NCBI GenBank assembly: GCA_022614795.1
Contig: JAKEHX010000621.1
Span: 1 to 11,813, forward strand
DNA from: Planctomycetaceae bacterium
Lineage (GTDB): Bacteria > Planctomycetota > Planctomycetia > Pirellulales > Pirellulaceae
DNA: 11,813 bases
Direction of reading: 5' to 3'
The position numbers and the translations under genes are program-made. The notes below the pieces were generated by a model that saw nothing but the letters and a program-made list of their open reading frames with translations, was not told the origin of the DNA and made no database searches. Shown here piece after piece: positions 1 through 4,704 of the stretch; within the stretch, counting starts at the first letter, position 1; each line of letters begins with the position of its first letter.

Positions 1-57
1 CGCCCGGTCATCGCCGCCCGGTCATCGCCGCCCGGTCATCGCCGCCTGGAGGCGGCG
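1..57. repeat. 14-nt tandem repeat plus stop-proximal hairpin downstream of rplD
   Basis: Three perfect tandem copies of CGCCCGGTCATCGC lie at 1-14, 15-28 and 29-42, and the array may continue beyond the left edge. It runs into a hairpin at 40-57 with arms CGCCGCC and GGCGGCG around the loop TGGA. On the minus strand this hairpin starts one nucleotide after the rplD stop codon, so it lies in the spacer before the next S10-operon gene (normally rplW). There is no T-tract, so it is not a classical intrinsic terminator. A transcript-stability or processing role is only inferred. Confidence 0.85.
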
Positions 58-58
58 G

Positions 59-703
59 CTAAGCGGGCTTGGCGGCCTTACTTCCGCGCTCCTTGATTGC
101 GTCCAGGGCCGCCTTGGTCACCAGCAGCTTCTTCGGCGTCAGGATGGCCAGGGCGTTGAGCTCCCCCACCGGCACGACCGTGACCTTGTCGATATTTCGG
201 GCGCTCATATACGCGTTGGCATCCGACGGAGCGGTCGTGACCAGCGTGCTCTTGCCGTCGAGCTTGAGGGCCTTGAGCACGCCGGCCATTTCCTTCGTCG
301 TGGGCGCCTTGAACGACAGGTCGTCGATCACCACCAGGTCCTGCGACTCGATCTTCTTGACGATTGCCATCCGCGTCGCCGACTGCACCGCCTTCTTGGG
401 CAGCCGATACGAATAGTCGCGGTTTCGCAGGGCGAAGATGTGGCCGCCGCCGCGCCGCAAAGGCGAGCGCCGCGACCCGGCGCGGGCGTTGCCCGTCCCC
501 TTTTGGCGATACATCTTCTTGGTCGTGCCGCGCACTTCGCCGCGGGTCTTCGACTTGTGGGTGCCGAGGCGCCGGTTGGCCTGGTACATCACCACCACGT
601 CGTGCAGCAACTGCTGGCTGACCTTGGGCGCCAGCGCGGCCGGGTCGATGTCGTACGTGCCGACCTCTTTGCCGGATTTGTTGTAGATAGGGAGCGTGAC
701 CAT
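59..703 (-). CDS. rplD: 50S ribosomal protein L4
   Basis: Product of 214 residues, normal for bacterial L4. L4 binds 23S rRNA early in large-subunit assembly, and its extended loop lines the peptide exit tunnel. In E. coli it also represses its own S10 operon. The family core is clear: a basic loop region around residues 47-90 with GTHKSKTRGEVRGTTKK, YRQKGTGNARAGSRRSP and a GGGHIFA motif, followed by the globular part (VVIDDL near residue 125, LLVTKAALDAI near the end). The ATG at 703 gives the expected N-terminus (MVTLPIYN). No Shine-Dalgarno sequence is visible: the stretch just upstream is AT-rich (AATTGATACTTTC). It is the third gene of the operon, 109 nt after rplC, a much longer gap than usual, and that gap is filled by a strong hairpin. 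Identification is secure. Confidence 0.97.
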   Translation of the reverse strand: MVTLPIYNKSGKEVGTYDIDPAALAPKVSQQLLHDVVVMYQANRRLGTHKSKTRGEVRGTTKKMYRQKGTGNARAGSRRSPLRRGGGHIFALRNRDYSYRLPKKAVQSATRMAIVKKIESQDLVVIDDLSFKAPTTKEMAGVLKALKLDGKSTLVTTAPSDANAYMSARNIDKVTVVPVGELNALAILTPKKLLVTKAALDAIKERGSKAAKPA

Positions 704-727
704 GAAAGTATCAATTGTGATTAAGGT

Positions 728-807
728 CTTAGTACTTAGATCTTAGTACTTAGGCCGGCAACGACATCATATAAGTATCAACTAAGTACTAAGTTCTAAG
801 TACTAAG
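728..807. repeat. Large inverted repeat in the rplC-rplD spacer
   Basis: Two 26-nt arms, 728-753 and 782-807, are reverse complements with one mismatch and are separated by a 28-nt loop. Each arm is itself a doubled 12-mer, CTTAGTACTTAG on the left and CTAAGTACTAAG on the right, with a two-base joint. The AT-rich composition contrasts sharply with the GC-rich genes around it. On the transcript the hairpin begins five nucleotides after the rplC stop codon and ends about 25 nt before the rplD start. There is no T-tract after it. Confidence 0.9.
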
Positions 808-812
808 TTCTC

Positions 813-1511
813 TCACCTCACCACGTTCGTTTCGCGGATGACCACATAAGCCCCGTTGGGTCCCGGCACCGAGCCGTGGATGAGGAGCAGGTTGTTTTCG
901 GCGTCGATCTTGGCGACGGGAACATTGCGGGTCGTGACCCGCTCGTAGCCGTATTGGCCGGGCATCTTCTTGCCCTTCTTCATGCGGCCGCCGCCGCGGT
1001 TGGCCGCCAGGGCGCCGGTGCCGCCCATGTGGCGGTGCACCTTCTTCACGCCGTGCGTGGCCCGCTGGCCTTTGAAATTGTGCCGCTTCATCACGCCGCT
1101 AAAGCCGCGGCCCTTCGAGACGCCCGTGACATCGACCGCCTTCACGCCGTCGAGCACGCCGACCGTCACATCCTGGCCAACTTTCGATTCGCCGATGGGA
1201 CCACGGATTTCGCGGATGAATCGCTGTGGCTCGCAGCCGGCTTTGTCCGGCAAAGCGACGCCGGCCGCGACGAGCTTTTTGGAACGCTTGCTGTCGAGCC
1301 GGGCAACATGACCACGCTCACTGCGACTGGCCAGACGGCGGGGCTTGTCGAGAAAGCCGAGCTGCACCGCTTCGTAGCCATCGTGCTCCGCGGTACGGAC
1401 CTGGAGCACACGACAAGGGCCCGCCTGCACGACGGTGACGGGGATGCAATTCCCCGAAGCATCATAAATCTGTGTCATCCCGACCTTGCGGCCGAGTATT
1501 CCCTTGGTCAT
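813..1511 (-). CDS. rplC: 50S ribosomal protein L3
   Basis: Product of 232 residues, slightly longer than E. coli L3 (209). L3 is a primary 23S rRNA binder that nucleates large-subunit assembly and reaches toward the peptidyl-transferase centre. The N-terminus MTKGILGRKVGMTQIYD is the classic L3 opening. The family signature lies around residues 137-161 (GFSGVMKRHNFKG, then THGVKKVHRHMGG), followed by KKGKKMPGQYG. The extra length seems to lie mostly in the 60-110 region (SERGHVARLDSKRSKK and following). The ATG at 1511 is preceded only by a weak GGGA. The gene is second in the operon, 184 nt after rpsJ and 109 nt before rplD, and both spacers carry large repeats. Identification is secure. 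Confidence 0.97.
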   Translation of the reverse strand: MTKGILGRKVGMTQIYDASGNCIPVTVVQAGPCRVLQVRTAEHDGYEAVQLGFLDKPRRLASRSERGHVARLDSKRSKKLVAAGVALPDKAGCEPQRFIREIRGPIGESKVGQDVTVGVLDGVKAVDVTGVSKGRGFSGVMKRHNFKGQRATHGVKKVHRHMGGTGALAANRGGGRMKKGKKMPGQYGYERVTTRNVPVAKIDAENNLLLIHGSVPGPNGAYVVIRETNVVR

Positions 1512-1546
1512 CGCTAGTGTTCCCGTGATCGGCTGCCTTCGGGATG

Positions 1547-1565
1547 TCGCCGCCTAATGCGGCGA
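1547..1565. repeat. Small hairpin upstream of rplC
   Basis: TCGCCGC and GCGGCGA form a 7-bp stem around the loop CTAAT. It sits about 36 nt upstream of the rplC start in the rpsJ-rplC spacer, so it would fold in the leader region of rplC. Its function is unknown. Confidence 0.6.
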
Positions 1566-1610
1566 ATTACCCGGCAAGCTTCCAGTCGATAGGAGACCTC
1601 GTTGGCATGC

Positions 1611-1698
1611 TGAGTGAGTGGTGAGTAGTGAGTGGTGCAGATTAGTGACACCCACGACTCACCACTCACCACTCACGTACTCACCACTCACTTACTCA
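1611..1698. repeat. Inverted repeat built from GTGAGTGG-type units in the rpsJ-rplC spacer
   Basis: The left arm 1611-1637 is a run of TGAGTGAGTGG/GTGAGTAG-type units. It is reverse-complementary to the right arm 1667-1698, which carries the same units as CACCACTCAC and TACTCACCACTCAC, apart from a one-base and a four-base bulge. The loop is about 29 nt. The outer end of the right arm (1696-1698) is the rpsJ stop codon itself. The family is unrelated in sequence to the hairpin in the next spacer. No T-tract is present. Confidence 0.85.
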
Positions 1699-2019
1699 CC
1701 TGCTCGACGCTTTAATCTTGATATCCACGCCCGCTGGCAGGCTCAGCTTGTTGAGCGATTCGATCGTCTTGGCGGTCGCCTGGACGATGTCGATCAACCG
1801 CTTGTGCGTGCGAATCTCGTACTGCTGGCGGGCCTTCTTATCAATCGTTGGTCCGGAGAGCACGGTGTACCGCTCGACCCGCGTGGGCAGGGGGATCGGT
1901 CCGTGTACTTCGGAATGGGTGCGCTTGGCCGTGTCCACGATCTCCAGGGCGCTTTGGTCCAGGATTGCGTGGTCGTAGGCTTCCATCCGGATGCGAATGA
2001 CTTCTTTGGCTGCTGCCAC
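1696..2019 (-). CDS. rpsJ: 30S ribosomal protein S10
   Basis: Product of 107 residues; typical S10 is about 102-105. S10 is part of the 30S head, and in E. coli it also pairs with NusB in transcription antitermination. Recognisable features are VIRIRMEAYDHAILDQSALEIVDTAKRT at the start, GPIPLPTRVERYTVLSGP in the middle and KKARQQYEIRTHKRLIDI after it, all S10 hallmarks. The start is GTG at 2019, chosen because GGAG lies at an ideal spacing upstream and gives MAAAKEVIRIR. It is the first gene of the S10 operon, and the rhomboid gene diverges from it about 310 nt away. The stop codon is part of the arm of the spacer inverted repeat. Confidence 0.97.
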   Translation of the reverse strand: MAAAKEVIRIRMEAYDHAILDQSALEIVDTAKRTHSEVHGPIPLPTRVERYTVLSGPTIDKKARQQYEIRTHKRLIDIVQATAKTIESLNKLSLPAGVDIKIKASSR

Positions 2020-2120
2020 GTCGGCACTCCGCTATCTGCACGCCAGCCAAGTCGATCCCAAGGGTATCGGCACGGCAGGACGGTTCTCGACTGGTAATTC
2101 CGGGGTCTGACACCCGAGAA

Positions 2121-2137
2121 TTTCCCTCAAAGGGAAA
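2121..2137 (-). promoter_or_regulatory. Hairpin at the predicted 5' end of the S10 operon mRNA
   Basis: TTTCCCT and AGGGAAA pair around a three-base loop, giving a 7-bp stem. The predicted transcription start, about seven bases after the -10 box, falls at about 2137, so the hairpin would be the very first structure of the mRNA. It could protect the 5' end or belong to a leader control element. It does not resemble anything I recognise as the E. coli S10 leader. Confidence 0.4.
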
Positions 2138-2143
2138 CCACGA

Positions 2144-2172
2144 AGTCTACAGGAGGCTGGAAAGAGCGTCAA
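2144..2172 (-). promoter_or_regulatory. Sigma-70-type promoter of the S10 operon
   Basis: On the minus strand a -35 box TTGACG (2172-2167, five of six consensus bases) is followed by exactly 17 nt and a -10 box TAGACT (2149-2144, four of six). Transcription would start near 2137 and leave a leader of about 118 nt before the rpsJ GTG. The box quality, spacing and position make this the best promoter candidate for the operon. Confidence 0.6.
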
Positions 2173-2258
2173 TGGGCGGAAAAACGGCTGCATCTTGGAA
2201 AGCCAATTGTCCCGCTGGCGTTTATCGGCCGTGCGCGAATCGCTTCGTCGCCGCGGAA

Positions 2259-2286
2259 TTGTTAGCCGACCTTTGGCAAGGATATT
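2259..2286 (+). promoter_or_regulatory. Possible promoter of the rhomboid gene
   Basis: TTGTTA at 2259-2264 and GATATT at 2281-2286 are 16 nt apart, each matching four of six consensus bases. The start of transcription would be near 2293, about 36 nt before the rhomboid ATG. The match is weak and should be treated as a guess. Confidence 0.25.
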
Positions 2287-2328
2287 GCATAGAATGACAC
2301 CACATCCCGGTCCCCAGCGTGGCTTGCC

Positions 2329-3117
2329 ATGGTCTTCCCTATCGGCGACGACAACAGCGACCGGACGATCTTCCCCTGGGTCACCGTGGTGCTGATCGTC
2401 ATCAACATCCTGGTGTTCGTGCTGCTCCAGGGGATGGGCGCGAACGACGCCTTCACGATGGCGATGGCGACAGTGCCGGAGGAAATCGCCACCGGCAAGG
2501 ACCTGATCACTCCGCCCGAAACGAAGCGGATCGAAACGCCCACGGGACCGGTCGAAGTCGAAGTCCCCGGTCTGCGGCAAACGCCGATCTCCGTCTATCT
2601 CACGCTGCTCACCAGCATGTTCATGCACGGGAGCATCATGCACCTGGTGGGGAACATGTGGTTCCTCTGGATTTTCGGCGACAACATCGAAGACGACATG
2701 GGGCACTGGCGATATCTCGCGTATTACCTCTTGTGCGGTTTGATTGCGTCGCTGACCCACGTCTTCATTTCACTCGGTGGCGAATCGGCGACGATTCCCA
2801 GCCTCGGGGCATCGGGCGCCATCTCCGGCGTCATGGGGGGCTATATGCTGCTGCACCCCACGCGCCGCGTCCGCGTGATCATGGTCCGGGTCATGACCGA
2901 GGTGCCCGGCTGGGTGGCGGTGGGGCTGTGGTTTGCCTTCCAGGTGATCAGCAGCTTCCAGGTGCTGGGCGGCTCCGGCGGCGGCGTGGCCTATGGGGCA
3001 CATATCGGCGGCTTTCTGGCGGGGTTGGCCCTGGCCAAGCCGTTCATGTTCGGCCGGTCGATGCGGCGGCTGACGCGCGAAATGCCGGATAGTTACGGAC
3101 GTGTCGGACGGTGGTGA
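2329..3117 (+). CDS. Rhomboid family intramembrane serine protease
   Basis: Product of 262 residues, a polytopic membrane protein of the rhomboid (GlpG-like) family, which cleaves transmembrane segments of other proteins inside the membrane. The catalytic pair is visible: Ser162 in GASG (160-163) and His225 in AHIGGFLAG. The HLVGNMWFLWIFG motif supplies His105 and Asn109 of the oxyanion region. Membrane segments are seen near residues 17-34, 90-118, 128-148, 158-176, 194-212 and 219-238. A soluble loop at about 36-86 follows the first helix. No clear Shine-Dalgarno precedes the ATG, and the upstream promoter is weak. The final eight residues (SYGRVGRW) are encoded by one copy of a 25-nt dispersed repeat that recurs at 3249-3273, so the natural C-terminus has probably been altered by a repeat. 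Substrates cannot be inferred. Confidence 0.93.
   Translation: MVFPIGDDNSDRTIFPWVTVVLIVINILVFVLLQGMGANDAFTMAMATVPEEIATGKDLITPPETKRIETPTGPVEVEVPGLRQTPISVYLTLLTSMFMHGSIMHLVGNMWFLWIFGDNIEDDMGHWRYLAYYLLCGLIASLTHVFISLGGESATIPSLGASGAISGVMGGYMLLHPTRRVRVIMVRVMTEVPGWVAVGLWFAFQVISSFQVLGGSGGGVAYGAHIGGFLAGLALAKPFMFGRSMRRLTREMPDSYGRVGRW
3091..3115 (+). repeat. 25-nt direct repeat, copy 1 (end of rhomboid CDS)
   Basis: The 25-nt unit begins AGTTACGGACGTGTCGGACG and continues GTGGT. An exact second copy lies at 3249-3273. Copy 1 encodes the last codons of the rhomboid protein and overlaps the first base of its stop codon. The two copies bracket the palindromic block at 3141-3245, an arrangement resembling an insertion between duplicated ends. 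Confidence 0.85.
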
Positions 3118-3140
3118 GCGCCGCATTGCATGACGTCCTT

Positions 3141-3245
3141 GGTCCCAAGCTCCGCTTGGGACCGCAAGAATCGAAGCTCTGCTTCGTGCACTGCCGAAGA
3201 AGCAGAGCTTCCCAAACGTGGGTTCCCAAGCGGAGCTTGGGAACC
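3141..3245. repeat. Mirror-image block of two palindrome families
   Basis: In order, there are four elements. The first is a hairpin at 3141-3163 (GGTCCCAAG, loop CTCCG, CTTGGGACC). The second is a hairpin at 3172-3186 (CGAAGC, TCT, GCTTCG). The third is GAAGCAGAGCTTC at 3199-3211, the reverse complement of the preceding core. The fourth is a hairpin at 3221-3245 (GGTTCCCAAG, loop CGGAG, CTTGGGAACC), the reverse complement of the first. The whole block is therefore a nested cruciform of A-B-B'-A' type. It lies in the gap downstream of the rhomboid gene and contains no gene. Confidence 0.9.
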
Positions 3246-3248
3246 AGC

Positions 3249-3273
3249 AGTTACGGACGTGTCGGACGGTGGT
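3249..3273 (+). repeat. 25-nt direct repeat, copy 2
   Basis: This is an exact copy of 3091-3115, located immediately after the nested cruciform. Unlike copy 1 it is non-coding. Confidence 0.85.
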
Positions 3274-3323
3274 AGGCGCGGGTTGCTTCCCGCCGCCGCT
3301 CGTCCGAGAATTGCTGTTGCCAA

Positions 3324-3348
3324 ACGGCACACGGAGTGTGCCTACTAC
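3324..3348 (+). repeat. GGCACACGGAGTGTGCC palindrome, copy 1
   Basis: The 25-nt element contains the 7-bp palindrome GGCACAC-GGA-GTGTGCC followed by TACTAC. It ends four bases before the ATG of the membrane protein gene at 3353. Exactly the same 25 nt recur at 4123-4147, and an inverted copy with one mismatch lies at 4087-4111. It occupies the place where a ribosome binding site would normally be. Confidence 0.9.
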
Positions 3349-3352
3349 TCCT

Positions 3353-4090
3353 ATGAGCCAGCCGAATACATCCCCAGCCACACGCAAACGCCGCAAGTGG
3401 CCCAAGTGGCTGATCTGGACCGGCTGGGCGGTGCTGGGGCTGTTGGGGACTGGTGTGATTCTGGGCCTGGTCATCCTCATATTCGGCTCGGTGTGGGGCG
3501 TGGAGCTGAATCCCCACACGCTGGCCCGCCGCTCGTATTTCTTTTACGAGATTCCGCTCGTCCACTGGCAGGTCCGCGGGATCAAGCGCGAGGAAGTTGG
3601 CAGCGTCGCCGTCGATTTTCTGGAGCGCGAGAAATATGTCGCCGCAGCCAAGGGGGCGCCCGATGTGTGGCACGTCGTCACCGGTTACCGCGGCATGCGG
3701 CAGGTAAAGCTGGGGGACGCGGACATCCTGGTCCGCTATCTCGAAGCCGAGGACAGCGACGACTATCACCTGTGGGTCAAGTGGTCCGAGCAAAACCCGA
3801 ACCTGGCGAAAGTCTTCTGGCCGGCCGTATCGAGGCTGGCGCAGGAAGAGGAGTACGTCCACATTCCCGAGCTGTTTGACCTGACGGTGGGGGCGACCGA
3901 TCCCGTCGCCCTGCAAACGAGTCTGAATCAGAAAGTGGGCGAGCGATTGTTCGAGCTGGGCCGGCAGCTCCAGCAAGCCCAAGAGCACGCCGAAGCGAAG
4001 AAATACCTGGACGAGGCGAGCCAGCTCGACCCGGGCAATCCACTCATCAAGCGGGCGGCTGAGAAATCGGCTGCCGCGGCTGCAAAGTAG
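3353..4090 (+). CDS. Single-pass membrane protein with C-terminal TPR-like helices, function unknown
   Basis: Product of 245 residues that I cannot assign to a named function. The N-terminus is basic (RKRRKWPKW, residues 11-19), followed by one long membrane segment at about 20-47, so the N-terminus should be cytoplasmic and the rest outside the cytoplasmic face. A central domain (about 50-190) has WGVELNPHTLARRSYFFYE and HVVTGYRGMRQVKLGDADIL. Residues 198-231 (YLDEASQLDPGNP) look like a single TPR unit, and the end is alanine- and lysine-rich. I chose the ATG at 3353 because the reading frame upstream of it translates repeat sequence. No good Shine-Dalgarno is visible; GGAG at 3333-3336 belongs to the repeat and is too far away. 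The stop codon lies in the first arm of the terminator repeat. Confidence 0.8.
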   Translation: MSQPNTSPATRKRRKWPKWLIWTGWAVLGLLGTGVILGLVILIFGSVWGVELNPHTLARRSYFFYEIPLVHWQVRGIKREEVGSVAVDFLEREKYVAAAKGAPDVWHVVTGYRGMRQVKLGDADILVRYLEAEDSDDYHLWVKWSEQNPNLAKVFWPAVSRLAQEEEYVHIPELFDLTVGATDPVALQTSLNQKVGERLFELGRQLQQAQEHAEAKKYLDEASQLDPGNPLIKRAAEKSAAAAAK

Positions 4091-4147
4091 CAGGCACACT
4101 CCGTGTGCCGTTTTTTTGGCAGACGGCACACGGAGTGTGCCTACTAC
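4087..4147. terminator. Shared terminator region of two convergent genes, built from inverted repeat copies
   Basis: The plus-strand gene ends in a textbook intrinsic terminator: GGCACAC (4093-4099), loop TCC, GTGTGCC (4103-4109), one G, then seven T (4111-4117). The arm 4087-4111 is also the reverse complement (24 of 25) of 4123-4147, so a larger hairpin around an 11-nt loop can form. The stop TAG of the plus-strand gene (4088-4090) lies inside the left arm. The stop of the minus-strand gene (4148-4150) abuts the right arm. Confidence 0.85.
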
Positions 4148-4357
4148 CTACCACAACCACGACAGCGAGGCGGTGAAGACCGCCAGCACCAGGCCGACTG
4201 AAATAATGAACAGAAGCACGCCGACGACGTGCTTCCAGGCGTCGGCATCTTCGGCCTTGAGATCACGGCGCATCTGGGGCGTCATGTGGACCCAGATGTC
4301 GTGCTCGTCCTCGCCTTCGTCGTGGGCCGAGTCGTGATCGACTTCGCTCGCCGCCAT
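4148..4357 (-). CDS. Small acidic single-pass membrane protein, function unknown
   Basis: Product of 69 residues with no name I recognise. The first 24 residues are rich in Asp, Glu and His (EVDHDSAHDEGEDEHD). A short amphipathic stretch HMTPQMRRDLKAEDADAWKH follows, then a single membrane segment at about 43-65 ending in WLW. The layout suggests a tail-anchored-type protein with an acidic, possibly metal-binding head; this is inference. The ATG at 4357 is preferred over an upstream TTG because GGGAG sits at ideal spacing before it. A candidate promoter lies at 4391-4419. The gene converges on the 3353-4090 gene, and the two share a terminator repeat. Confidence 0.7.
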   Translation of the reverse strand: MAASEVDHDSAHDEGEDEHDIWVHMTPQMRRDLKAEDADAWKHVVGVLLFIISVGLVLAVFTASLSWLW

Positions 4358-4390
4358 CGCTGGACTCCCGTTCTTTCCTGAGGTTTCCTG

Positions 4391-4419
4391 ATTCTGGCCG
4401 GGAAGCGCCAATTACGCAA
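4391..4419 (-). promoter_or_regulatory. Possible promoter of the 69-residue membrane protein gene
   Basis: On the minus strand TTGCGT (4419-4414) and CAGAAT (4396-4391) are separated by 17 nt, each matching four of six consensus bases. Transcription from about 4384 would leave a short leader of about 27 nt containing the GGGAG ribosome binding site. Confidence 0.35.
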
Positions 4420-4500
4420 CGCCTGTGAATTGCCGAACTTGGCGGGCTTGCCCGGCTTGAACCGCTAGCGGGCCGGTGCGCATGGGTGGTCCATCGTAGA

Positions 4501-4553
4501 CATCACGCTCCGCGTGATGAATCCCCTCACGCGGAGCCGACCCGCGACGCGGG
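4501..4553. repeat. CATCACG palindrome cluster
   Basis: CATCACG (4501-4507) and CGTGATG (4513-4519) pair around CTCCG. TCACGCGGAG at 4527-4536 is an exact reverse complement of CTCCGCGTGA at 4508-4517, allowing an alternative fold. A further hairpin CCCGC-GAC-GCGGG sits at 4541-4553. This looks like a dispersed intergenic repeat. It lies just upstream of the LptD-like gene's promoter. Confidence 0.8.
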
Positions 4554-4577
4554 TACCCGGCCTACGGTGAGATTGCC

Positions 4578-4606
4578 TTGCTGCCCCTGGAAGCGGTTCT
4601 TATAAT
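4578..4606 (+). promoter_or_regulatory. Sigma-70-type promoter of the LptD-like gene
   Basis: A perfect -10 box TATAAT (4601-4606) lies 17 nt after TTGCTG (4578-4583, three of six -35 consensus bases). Transcription would begin near 4613. This is the only strong AT-rich box in the gap and it points at the long downstream gene. Confidence 0.6.
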
Positions 4607-4613
4607 CCGCCCC

Positions 4614-4630
4614 CGCCTGGTCGCCAGGCG
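4614..4630 (+). promoter_or_regulatory. Hairpin at the predicted 5' end of the LptD-like mRNA
   Basis: CGCCTGG and CCAGGCG pair around TCG, a 7-bp stem starting one base after the predicted transcription start. The layout matches the S10-operon leader hairpin at 2121-2137. Function is inferred only. Confidence 0.35.
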
Positions 4631-4704
4631 CGGCGCAAGCCGCTGGTAGTCTTCGTCTTACGTCGGCCCGCGTCACTCGTTCGGGCGGCGGGCTGCACGG
4701 AAAA

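Larger units (their letters stand above)
2020..2328. other. Divergent intergenic region between rpsJ and the rhomboid gene
   Basis: This 309-nt gap holds no credible gene. It contains the probable S10-operon promoter (2144-2172, minus strand) and a leader of about 118 nt beginning with a small hairpin (2121-2137). A weaker candidate promoter for the rhomboid gene lies near 2259-2286 on the plus strand. I see no repeat of the stop-adjacent families here, unlike the downstream-type gaps of the window. Confidence 0.6.
4358..4704. other. Divergent intergenic region between the small membrane protein and the LptD-like gene
   Basis: About 347 nt without a supportable gene. It contains a candidate minus-strand promoter (4391-4419), the CATCACG palindrome cluster (4501-4553), a good plus-strand promoter (4578-4606) and a hairpin at the predicted plus-strand mRNA start (4614-4630). 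The remainder, including 4420-4500 and 4631-4704, shows nothing I can name. Confidence 0.6.

Noticed and set aside
1..42. CRISPR array
   Set aside because: The 14-nt units are directly abutting with no spacers, and no cas genes are nearby. The other repeats are palindromes without regular spacing.
876..1517. 213-codon plus-strand open frame opposite rplC
   Set aside because: It is a shadow of the L3 gene, which is certain.
3118..3352. N-terminal extension of the 3353 membrane protein back to 3218
   Set aside because: The extra codons are the cruciform, the 25-nt direct repeat and the GGCACAC palindrome. The basic membrane-anchor start at 3353 is the natural N-terminus.
3251..4129. 292-codon minus-strand open frame opposite the TPR-like membrane protein
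   Set aside because: It begins and ends in repeat sequence and overlaps the better-supported gene completely.
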